DNA from: IDS-8 sp040902105
GTDB lineage: Bacteria; Pseudomonadota; Gammaproteobacteria; Steroidobacterales; Woeseiaceae
Assembly: GCA_040902105.1 (NCBI GenBank)
Contig: JBBDXW010000058.1
Location: 1 to 64,000, forward strand
Direction: 5' to 3'
Length of the DNA: 64,000 bases
Part shown: one piece after another, positions 34,941 to 42,700 of the stretch
Layout: each line of letters opens with the position of its first letter
Numbering within the stretch: position 1 is the first letter of the stretch
The notes under the pieces: model-generated
Told to the model about the DNA's origin: nothing
Database searches by the model: none
What the model saw: the letters and a program-made list of their open reading frames with translations, nothing else
Made by a program: the position numbers and the translations under genes

Positions 34941-35411
34941 ATGCTGCAAACCGGCACCAAAGCGCCTGAATTCGTTTTGCCGGACGAACAGGGCGTCGAC
35001 ACGGCACTCTCTGATTTGCTGCGCAATGGGCCTCTGATCCTGTATTTCTACCCCGCGGACTTCACGCCGTTCTGCACCAGGGAGGCCTGTTCGATTCGCG
35101 ACCTGCACGAGGACATTGCCGCCGCCGGGATCCGCATCGTCGGAATCAGTCCCCAGGATGCCGCAAGCCACCTCCGTTTCAGGAAACAGTATCGCCTGCC
35201 GTTCACGTTGCTCAGCGATCCGGAAAAACGTGTCGTCAGGATGTACGACGTGGACGGGCCGTTCGGTGTCCGCGTCCGTCGTGCGACCTACCTGATCGGC
35301 GAGGATCGCAACATTGAGGCAGCGCTGCTGGCCGACTTCAAGGTCAGCCGGCACGAGGATTTCATTCGCAAGGCGATCGAACTGCGCGGGACGTCGAACG
35401 GACGGCGTTGA
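34941..35411 (+). CDS. Peroxiredoxin, BCP/AhpC-TSA type
   Basis: A 156-aa thioredoxin-fold peroxidase. The peroxidatic Cys lies in DFTPFCTREAC, with a second Cys five residues on as in atypical two-Cys BCP enzymes; the conserved Arg lies in VRRATYLIG. It reduces hydroperoxides in the cytosol using thioredoxin. Start ATG at 34941 agrees with the usual N-terminus (GTKAPEFVLPDEQG). Confidence 0.9.
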   Translation: MLQTGTKAPEFVLPDEQGVDTALSDLLRNGPLILYFYPADFTPFCTREACSIRDLHEDIAAAGIRIVGISPQDAASHLRFRKQYRLPFTLLSDPEKRVVRMYDVDGPFGVRVRRATYLIGEDRNIEAALLADFKVSRHEDFIRKAIELRGTSNGRR

Positions 35412-35415
35412 CATT

Positions 35416-35491
35416 GTAGGAGCCCGCCATTGCAGGCGACCTGCGCGGCCATCAGCGACGGCGATGGTCGCCCGCAATGGCGGGCTCCTAC
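35416..35491. repeat. REP-like inverted repeat, copy B
   Basis: Arms of 26 bp (35416-35441 and 35466-35491) starting GTAGGAGCCCGCCATTGC, with one mismatch between arms. Same sequence family as 12017-12094 and again between convergent gene ends. Confidence 0.87.
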
Positions 35492-35515
35492 GGCGGCGAC
35501 GATTGCCATCACGAC

Positions 35516-35938
35516 CTACTCGCCTGACAGCGTCAGCAACACCTTGCGCTCCTGGCCCGCGAGGCGATGTTCCCAAAGGAAAACGCCCTGCCACGTACCC
35601 AGCGCGCATTGGCCGTCGCGGATCGGCAGGTTCAGATCAGGCTGCGTCAGGATGCTGCGCACGTGTGCCGGCATGTCGTCAGGGCCTTCCGCGTTATGCG
35701 TGAACATCGGGTCGCCGTCGGGAACCTGTCGCGACATGAATGTTTCAAGGTCGGCGCGCACCGCCGGGTCGGCATTCTCGCACAGCATCAGCGAGGCACT
35801 GGTGTGGCGAACAAACACATGACAAATGCCGCTGCGCAAGCCTGATTCGCGTACCGCCTCCTTGACGCGCCCGCTGATGTCGTAGCTGCCGCGACCGTGG
35901 GTACTGACGCTGAATTCTTCCTGTTTGATCATGAACAA
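35516..35938 (-). CDS. yjbQ: YjbQ family (UPF0047) protein
   Basis: A 140-aa protein with the family signatures GICHVFVRHTSASLML, then NADPAVRADLE and LGTWQGVFLWEHR. Members form a trimeric beta-barrel with a metal site and show weak thiamine-phosphate synthase activity in E. coli; the physiological role is unclear. Start at 35938 or the Met two codons later. Confidence 0.93.
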   Translation of the reverse strand: MFMIKQEEFSVSTHGRGSYDISGRVKEAVRESGLRSGICHVFVRHTSASLMLCENADPAVRADLETFMSRQVPDGDPMFTHNAEGPDDMPAHVRSILTQPDLNLPIRDGQCALGTWQGVFLWEHRLAGQERKVLLTLSGE

Positions 35939-35977
35939 TAATTTGTCAAATCATATAGTTAACAATCAAAATTAGTG

Positions 35978-36601
35978 TCAGTTCTCAGGTTCTGGCGGGG
36001 GCTCACGCTGCATGGTTGTGTCGGCGTCCTGCACCCCGGCGTAAGGCTCGCCGTATCTCAGTCGAATGGTCTTGGTCTTGCCGAACCATGGAATCGAGAT
36101 GACGTAGATGTTGTCGTATTCCATCTCACCGATCTGCGGCACTTTCTTGCTCGCGCCCAGATCGGCGATGAGCGCGGGAAGCGTGTCGCTGTGACCGACC
36201 ACAAGGATGATCTTTCCTTTGTGCTCCTTGAGTATAGTCTCGAGCACCGCTTCATTGTCGTCGGCATCGTAACGGTTGATCGGCAGGTCGAGCGCTTCTG
36301 CAAGCGGCCGTGCCGTTTCGACAGTTCGTTTGTAGGGTGTCGAGTAAATCGCGTCGATACCGGCGACAACGTCGGCATCGACCAGTTGACGCGTCAGCTC
36401 GGCCACCCGCCTTTTGCCGGCATCCGAAAGCTCCGGGTCGTCAGGAGGCGTCGCTGCTTTTTCAGCATGACGCACGAAGATGATCGTCGTAGTCGCCTGC
36501 GACTCGAAAAACCATGCGAGCCCGATCGCTATCGCGACATAGACGATGACAATCTGGATTCGACGCCGGCGCCGCTTCTTTTTGCGGTCTGTTTCTGACA
36601 T
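35978..36601 (-). CDS. Membrane-anchored histidine phosphatase
   Basis: A 207-aa protein. A basic stretch KKKRRRRR precedes one transmembrane segment (IVIVYVAIAIGLAWFF), so the enzyme is anchored with the catalytic part in the periplasm. The catalytic His is in FVRHAEK, with the second His in VVGHSDT, both of the histidine phosphatase (phosphoglycerate mutase-like) superfamily. The Met at 36601 is preferred for its GGG site; a Met four codons upstream exists. Substrate unknown. Confidence 0.87.
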   Translation of the reverse strand: MSETDRKKKRRRRRIQIVIVYVAIAIGLAWFFESQATTTIIFVRHAEKAATPPDDPELSDAGKRRVAELTRQLVDADVVAGIDAIYSTPYKRTVETARPLAEALDLPINRYDADDNEAVLETILKEHKGKIILVVGHSDTLPALIADLGASKKVPQIGEMEYDNIYVISIPWFGKTKTIRLRYGEPYAGVQDADTTMQREPPPEPEN

Positions 36602-36668
36602 CCCGTTGCGCATGAACGGCGAGCTTACGGGGTTTTACCGGCTTTGACTACGGGTCGCAGCCGTTACG

Positions 36669-36992
36669 TCAGGGGCGTTCGCGGTCGCGGCGCGTCGCTA
36701 CGACGTGATATTCACCCTCGATGATTCCGGCCTCACTCTTTCGACCGCGGCCTGCTGCGCCTGCTGCTTCGTGCAGCTGTCGCAGCTTGCGGCCGATCCA
36801 CCAGACGCGGATGCCCACGATGCCCGCGAGTACCAGAACGATGCTGGCAAGCAAAATGAACGCAAAAAATCCAAGGACAATCGCAGCGCCGACCGCCAGC
36901 ACGCCGACAATCACCATCAAGGCGTTGGCCGCCGGATTACCCGCGGGAAACCTTCCGGGTCTGATTCTGTGCGTCAAAATGTCCTCGCTCAT
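36669..36992 (-). CDS. Small inner-membrane protein
   Basis: A 107-aa protein with two adjoining hydrophobic segments (ALMVIVGVLAVGAAIVLGFF and ILLASIVLVLAGIVGI) and a basic cytoplasmic C-terminal tail. No family recognised. It lies between two envelope-protein genes on the same strand. Confidence 0.7.
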   Translation of the reverse strand: MSEDILTHRIRPGRFPAGNPAANALMVIVGVLAVGAAIVLGFFAFILLASIVLVLAGIVGIRVWWIGRKLRQLHEAAGAAGRGRKSEAGIIEGEYHVVATRRDRERP

Positions 36993-37008
36993 CCAGTCGT
37001 TCGCATCA

Positions 37009-37626
37009 TCAGTCTACAGGTTCCATGGCCGTGATGCGGCTGTAGAAACCTTCGAACCACGGCTCCCAGGTTTCGCCGCCGTCATTTGACTGCTCGAAAA
37101 ACTGCCGCAAGCGTCCGTCGGGCTGTTGCGTCCAGAGACCCCTGAATGGCGCAGTAGTGCCGTTGGACGCATAGTGGATCTGCCCGATAAGCAACATGCC
37201 GGCATCGGTAAGGCCGCCGCGGATGTTGATCTGGCCGCCGCCGGCGTCGATCCACAGCTGCACCCACTCGTCCGTGATCTTGTCCAGGTAATTCATGCTG
37301 ATGCCGGTACCGCCGCTGGCACTGGTCCATTTCTCGAGCAGTACGCAGCCCTTCTCGGACGATTCGATGACGTTGCGTCCCGCCAGCGCCCCGTCGGCGG
37401 TGCGAACCTCCCATTCGCCGATCCAGAAATCGAACTCCCGGAACTTCTGCTCCTGTTCGCAGGAATAGGCGCTCACCGGCGTCGCGTCCGCAGGCTCGTC
37501 GCTGGCCGCTGCCCCCTGCACCCCGGCCGGGGTCGTCGCATCCGGAACATCTGCTGCAGATTCGCCCGGCAAGGCGCAGGTCGCGGCGACCAAGGAACCC
37601 ATCAATGCAAGTTGTGGCGTCTTCAT
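37009..37626 (-). CDS. Secreted protein with FDFWIGEWEV signature
   Basis: A 205-aa protein with a signal peptide (start 37626 chosen for it), an Ala/Pro-rich linker and a beta-rich domain beginning FDFWIGEWEV and continuing GCVLLEKWTSASGG, a pattern shared by many secreted bacterial proteins of lipocalin-like (DUF1579-type) fold. The role is unknown; ligand binding in the periplasm is possible. Confidence 0.75.
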   Translation of the reverse strand: MKTPQLALMGSLVAATCALPGESAADVPDATTPAGVQGAAASDEPADATPVSAYSCEQEQKFREFDFWIGEWEVRTADGALAGRNVIESSEKGCVLLEKWTSASGGTGISMNYLDKITDEWVQLWIDAGGGQINIRGGLTDAGMLLIGQIHYASNGTTAPFRGLWTQQPDGRLRQFFEQSNDGGETWEPWFEGFYSRITAMEPVD

Positions 37627-37790
37627 GCTCGTGCGCTCTTGTTTGTGAGGATTAGCTGATTGCAGCTCAGACATCGCGGGACCACCAAGGTTCGTTCCGA
37701 CAGGCCGTCACTAACTGATGCAAAGCAGGCACAAGTTGAATCCACGGCGGAGCCGACGCAGAATGCGCGAGCTTGCAACCGGCAAACCAC

Positions 37791-37881
37791 GGAGAGGTGG
37801 CAGAGCGGTTGAATGCACTGGTCTTGAAAACCAGCAAGGGTTAACAGCCCTTCGTGGGTTCAAATCCCACCCTCTCCGCCA
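37791..37881 (+). tRNA. tRNA-Ser (anticodon TGA)
   Basis: A 91-base class II tRNA with acceptor GGAGAGG/CCTCTCC, anticodon loop CTTGAAA (TGA at 37825-37827), a long variable arm (GCAAGGGTTAACAGCCCTTC) and encoded CCA. Its last 14 bases are the attachment core of element 2; the gene stays complete with its own promoter. Confidence 0.97.
37868..37881. other. attL core of element 2
   Basis: CACCCTCTCCGCCA, the 3' terminal 14 bases of tRNA-Ser including CCA. Confidence 0.8.
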
Positions 37882-37988
37882 TATAGGACAGCAATCTATT
37901 GATTATTTAGAAGTTTTTCAGAATTCGCTCGACTCGTCCATACGTCAGACCATACTAAGAAAATGGCGCTGCGTAGCCAAGCGCCGCG

Positions 37989-38363
37989 CTAGGGTGTCAG
38001 CGGCTCGCACTCGGGATCAACTGTGGTCTGCCTACCGGCGCGGGGCATTCCGTCCAGCCCCAAGGCGGTAACCCCGCCAACTACTCGCCCTTCCAGCATG
38101 GCTTTTCGAAGTCTCTCCGGGATTGGTGCCGCTTCGGGCGTGTATTCGACCAGCAGCGCCAGCGCCCAGCAACGCAGGCTGCTTTCAACGTCCGCGTCGC
38201 TCTTCGGCTCTCTCAGAAGGATCGACGCGGCGACGCCAACGTAGGCAGCCGCGACACTTTGCCTGGCTATCGCCTGCTGCACCCAGTTGCCAATTATGAC
38301 AACCGCAACCAGCGTGGCGGCCTGTAGGAGAATCGAACACAGGCGGTATCTCTTTTCTTCCAT
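37989..38363 (-). CDS. Accessory membrane protein, 124 aa
   Basis: One transmembrane segment near the N-terminus (ILLQAATLVAVVIIGNWVQQ) followed by a soluble, Ala/Glu-rich domain without known motif. The start at 38363 (MEEKRYRLC) gives the normal short cytoplasmic lead. It is the element's gene closest to attL, separated from its upstream neighbour by a terminator. Possible accessory or exclusion gene; no family recognised. Confidence 0.6.
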   Translation of the reverse strand: MEEKRYRLCSILLQAATLVAVVIIGNWVQQAIARQSVAAAYVGVAASILLREPKSDADVESSLRCWALALLVEYTPEAAPIPERLRKAMLEGRVVGGVTALGLDGMPRAGRQTTVDPECEPLTP

Positions 38364-38384
38364 TGTGCTGGTAATTGTCGCACG

Positions 38385-38411
38385 AAAAAGCCCGACCACA
38401 ACGGCCGGGCT
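38385..38411 (-). terminator. Rho-independent terminator
   Basis: Minus-strand stem AGCCCGGCC/GGTCGGGCT (one mismatch) followed by TTTTT, 26 bp after the stop of the 57-aa gene. Stem sequence nearly equals that of the terminator at 39367-39393. Confidence 0.8.
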
Positions 38412-38436
38412 CTAGTCGATCGTCGCTCAGATCGCG

Positions 38437-38610
38437 TCAGGCTAACCGCAGCCCGATCGGCACCACAATAGCCAGCTTCCCGCTCGCGCGGCTGCGCACC
38501 AGGTCGGCCGCTGCTTCCGCCCGGGCAACGGGCAGCGGCCAGCCGCGTTCCTCGGCAATCTTCGCGGCTCGCAGGTCCAACCAGGTAGCTTCAGGTTCGC
38601 TGTAAATCAC
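38437..38610 (-). CDS. 57-aa accessory protein, GTG start (hidden short gene)
   Basis: A frame of 57 codons from a GTG at 38610 to a TGA just before a terminator. The product is helical and amphipathic (WLDLRAAKIAEERGWPLPVA) with a hydrophobic end KLAIVVPIGLRLA. It lies 34 bp after the 224-aa gene and before the shared terminator, so it probably belongs to that transcript. Start codon and weak ribosome site lower confidence. Confidence 0.45.
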   Translation of the reverse strand: MIYSEPEATWLDLRAAKIAEERGWPLPVARAEAAADLVRSRASGKLAIVVPIGLRLA

Positions 38611-38644
38611 TCATCCACTTCGATTTCGCTGTCGTGTGCCCGCC

Positions 38645-39319
38645 TTACGAGACAAGGGAAACGATTAGGTCCGGGACCGTGGCGAGCGTGACGCCAGCGA
38701 AAATCCAAATTAATCCCACGGACTCCCATCCAACTTCGTGCGCTTTTTCTAATTTTGTGTCAGCGCGCGCGAGTTCAGCTTGTAAGACTGCTCGGAGGTC
38801 GTTTAATTCGGCTGTCAACTTGTCCTCAATTGCGCGGTCGGCGTCGTGCAGCTTGAAAATCCCATCGGTTATCTCGTCATTGCGCTTCAGCAGAAACGCA
38901 ACTTGATCTTCCATCGGGCGATCGCGGCTGATTCTACTGGTCCCCTGCCCTGATACTCTTGCTCCGGTCGCGAAGACAATTCCAGCCGTGCCCTGGATGA
39001 CTACGCGTCGCCGGATGAACGGAAGTTGTTTGATGAAGTTGTCAAGCCCTTTCTTCAGTAGCGGCCAGATAGTGAGACCATGAAAGACTTTGAGCTTTCT
39101 GTTAAGCCCGACGGCAACACTGAACAGGCCGCAAATTTCTAATAGCCAGCCAGAATAACGGATACCGTCGGCCCTTTCGTTGTCGTAGATTTCACCGAGC
39201 ACACACCCAAGATACCAAGCGCCGGCCACTACAAATATGCACGCCCAAAACCGCGGGTATGACGCAAGCAACCGCAACATGCGACCCCAAGCATCTATGG
39301 AAAGGAATAGTGGCTTCAT
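38645..39319 (-). CDS. Accessory membrane protein with coiled coil, 224 aa
   Basis: Start ATG at 39319 follows a strong AAGGAGAAAAGG site. Two transmembrane segments lie at about 22-45 (FWACIFVVAGAWYLGCVLGE) and 55-75, then a basic loop, a charged coiled-coil region (about 130-190, LLKRNDEITDGIFKLHDADR) and a last hydrophobic segment (GLIWIFAGVTLATVPDLIV). No family recognised. With terminators on both sides it forms its own small unit, as lysogenic-conversion or superinfection-exclusion genes do. Confidence 0.68.
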   Translation of the reverse strand: MKPLFLSIDAWGRMLRLLASYPRFWACIFVVAGAWYLGCVLGEIYDNERADGIRYSGWLLEICGLFSVAVGLNRKLKVFHGLTIWPLLKKGLDNFIKQLPFIRRRVVIQGTAGIVFATGARVSGQGTSRISRDRPMEDQVAFLLKRNDEITDGIFKLHDADRAIEDKLTAELNDLRAVLQAELARADTKLEKAHEVGWESVGLIWIFAGVTLATVPDLIVSLVS

Positions 39320-39366
39320 CCTTTTCTCCTTATTCTTAGGTTTGAGCCAACGAGTCCCATTGTAAC

Positions 39367-39393
39367 GAAAAAAGCCCGGCACATGGCCGGGCT
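39367..39393 (-). terminator. Rho-independent terminator
   Basis: Minus-strand stem AGCCCGGC/GCCGGGCT with loop CATGT and a run of six T. It follows the 55-aa gene by 29 bp. Confidence 0.88.
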
Positions 39394-39421
39394 CCGTCGA
39401 TCAATCGCTGCCTTGACCGCT

Positions 39422-39589
39422 TCAGACTCGCCAGCCGCGCGCCGCCCCGTAGATCGCGGTCCCGCACTCCCGCAGCGCCATGCAGGCGTCGCGAAGCCGG
39501 GCGCGGATAGGGTGCGCAGCGTCGTAAGCCCGCTGCCAATGTATTCGAGCGTCGAGGCGCACCAAGGCGCGTTCCATTTGATCGGTCAT
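39422..39589 (-). CDS. Hypothetical protein, 55 aa
   Basis: Start ATG at 39589 follows GGAG at 8 bp. The product is helical (TDQMERALVRLDARIHWQRA) with Cys residues in ACMALRECGTA. It has its own upstream promoter candidate and a strong terminator behind it. Function unknown. Confidence 0.55.
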   Translation of the reverse strand: MTDQMERALVRLDARIHWQRAYDAAHPIRARLRDACMALRECGTAIYGAARGWRV

Positions 39590-39680
39590 CGTCGTTGCTC
39601 CGTTGTGATTGACTACGGGGCGAATCGTCGCACGTGGCGGGCACATAAGTCAAGATATTTCAATGACTTACGTTTATCCT

Positions 39681-39709
39681 TTGATAAAGTACATTTATCA
39701 TTTGGTCAA
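39681..39709 (-). promoter_or_regulatory. sigma70-like promoter for the 55-aa gene
   Basis: Minus-strand TTGACC (39709-39704), 17-bp spacer, TATCAA (39686-39681), in an AT-rich stretch just after the giant gene's stop. It would allow the 55-aa gene to be expressed independently of the late block. Confidence 0.5.
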
Positions 39710-42700
39710 TCGTCCTTCGGCGGGCCGAACAGGATCGCAGACAGGGGCGCGTCGCCGTCCATTAACGCCGCAACGCCTTCAGCCGTTCGCTGTACCTGCG
39801 CGGCCGGGTAGTGCAGAGCGATGCCGGCAACCTTGTTCGCCGATCGCAGCAGCCCTTCATCGGCTTCGCCTTGCTCGGTTTGAGTTACCAGCCTGTTCAA
39901 CTCGGCGAAGAAACTGCCGCCGCTCGGGCCGCCGTAGGAATATCCTTGAACAGCACTGCCGATTTCGCGAAAATAAGGAAACACGCCGATGAGGTACGTC
40001 AACTGCTCGCGCACGAGTTTCTCGGGCAGCTCATCGTCGTCCAGGTCGCCGCGCAGCGCATCCCGCAGCAGCAAGCCCAGGACGGCCGGCACGCTGTACA
40101 GCAGCAGGAAATCAGTCGCCAGCCGCGCGACGTTTCGATCACCGCGGAAGCGCGCGACGGACTCGGCACTCAACTGCCAGGTTACGCTAAAGTAGCTGTA
40201 AAAATTCGTCCACAATTTTTTCCACTGGCTGCCACGCTGCACGGCCGCCTGATCCTTCAGCGCGCCGCCCGACTGGCTGTCGAGCACAGCTTGGTCCGCC
40301 AGCGCAATCGCCGTCGCGTCGTCTTGCCCGTCGTGAGCGGCCTTGTGATAGGCGCCCATCCAGGTAGGAATATCAACGCCAGCCTGCATGACTTGTATCG
40401 GCAGGAAATACGCCGAAGTCAGCCGGCTTTGCCCGCGCACGGTGTTCAGAATTTCGCCGACTTCCCTATTCAGCAGCCGGCCGCGGTTTCGCATCATCTC
40501 CGACTTTTCGTAAACGGTCTTCGTCGTCGCTATCGGCCGCGTTGCGAACTCAGACAGCCCGCGGCCAAACCAGCGCGGCCCGATGCGAACGATTGACTGC
40601 GCGACGCCCGTTACCTGCAACGCGGCGGTCGATAGGTTGAGCGCAAGCCCGACGATCGTCGAACCAACGCGCAAATGTCCCGCAAGTTTCTCGCCGAATT
40701 CCTGCGCCGGTACCTCGCCAATGGCGATGTCTTCCAGCGTGCGCCGCATGAGCCGCAGCACGTCCGGGCCATAGTGGTCGCGGATAGCGCTGTCGATTGC
40801 AGGCGCGCGCAGTAGGCGGTTCGCGTCGATCAAATATTCGTGATACGCCAGGTCATGCGTCACCTGTCCAATGTGTTCGGCCAGCACGTTCAGGTCCAGG
40901 CGTACCGGCCGCTGCACGGTGTCAACGCGTGACTTCGTGTGTCCGCGGCGGGTCGATGCCCGCGTGTAGGCGCCGCCCAGCATCTGCTTCAAAATTTCCG
41001 AACTCGAATCGGATTCGGCCTTGGTCGATAGCCTCGGGTCGTACTTGATCGGGTAATAGCCGCCACGGAATGAGCCGTGCTTCGTCTCAACAGGCGTTGC
41101 CTCAACTTTCTCGGGCTTAAGCCCGGTTACGCGTTGCTGCTTCGCCTCAATCTCGGGCCAGAACGAATCGACGTAATCCCACACGCCCTGCACGAATTGC
41201 CATTCCTCTTTTGTGAGCGTGTCCAGGATCGCCGCTACCTGTCCCTGCGACCAGCGGTGTCCGTCCATGACGCGCAGGCGATTGGTCTGGTTGCCTTGGT
41301 TCAACGCAATGGCCAGGCGCGCCTCACGGCTCAGACTTTCGCCAATCTCCGGAATAAGGATTTTCTCGCTCAGCTTTTTAATCGGTTTGAACAGCTCGGC
41401 GAGTTTCTTTGAGGCGTCCGCGCGCATCGTCGCTTCCCGGTCGGCCGCGGCGTTCAGCGGGCGGATAAACAGCTCCCACATAACGCCCGCGTCTTTAACG
41501 CCGTCCATCTGGCGGACGATGCTCGCGAGCTTTCGAAGTTCGGTTAACCAGCCGCCAGCGCCACGGGCGAAGCGTGCCCAGGCTGTCGCTGATTGCTCGA
41601 TTTCCGTCTTGACTGTCTGTGTTGCGTTCTCGCGTATCGATACTTCGGCATCGTCCACGGCGGCTTGAAAATGCCGCTGGTTCTGCGCCGTCAGTAACTT
41701 GTTTTTGAGCTTGCCGAGATGCTCAATATTCCGCACCGCATCGACCAGCCCGCGGAATTGCTCAACGGTCATGTCGCGATAGTGCAGGCGCTTCGCTTCG
41801 TTCAATAGCTCCGTGGGGATTTCAGGCTCGAAGCCTTGTTCGCGCTGAGCGTCGATCCATTCGAGCAAGCTCTTGCGCTTGTCGAGTTCGGGATTGCTGA
41901 CGGACTTCCGCAGGTCGTGGCGCTCAAGCAGTGTGTCTATCTGGTCCCTGTAGTCGGGATCGATCTTGGCGCGCGTGTCTTCGCTGTCGAAACGCTTCAG
42001 GTAGCGCAGCGCTTTTTCTATTTCCTCCCGCACAACGTTCGCCTGCTTGCCGAGTCGATTGTGCACAAGCGCGTTCCGCTTTTCCGTTGCGGCTTTGGTC
42101 GTGTCGCCGTTTTTGAAAGCCGCAGCGCTTGCGCGATTCGCTTTGCGTTCAGATGCGATATGCTGAAACGGTCGCAGGTCGCGGATTCGCATGTTCGAGA
42201 TTCGGCCAACGGCATAGGCATTAGCTGCGCGAACGACCGTGAGCCAAGGGCCGAACGCTTTCGTGAGTGAGTTCACTTCGGTCGCAAGTACCCGGGCGCG
42301 CACGTCGTTCGCTATCTCGGATTCCGCCGCCCGTTCAAGGGCGGCCGGGTCCGTTATATCGCCATGCCGTTCGAGCATGCGCTGGTCCGTCAACGCCTCG
42401 ACAACGTCATTGATCGGCGGCGCCTCGATAAGCGCTTTGACCAGGTGATCGCCTGAACTGAAGCCGAGCAACTCGGCGAGCGAGTCCGGATGAATCCCGC
42501 CCTTCTTTGCAACGCCACGCTTGCCGCGTGTCAACTGATCGAAGTCTATGCCGCCATCCGGGTACATCTCGTTGAGCGCTTCGAGCGACAGCCTGTGTTC
42601 ATCGAACGTGCGGATTTCGTCGCCTTGCTGAATCTCGCCCGTCGATATGAATCGCCGCGCGCGGTAGATCGCTTCCGCTTCGACTTCGGCCTTGACTTCG

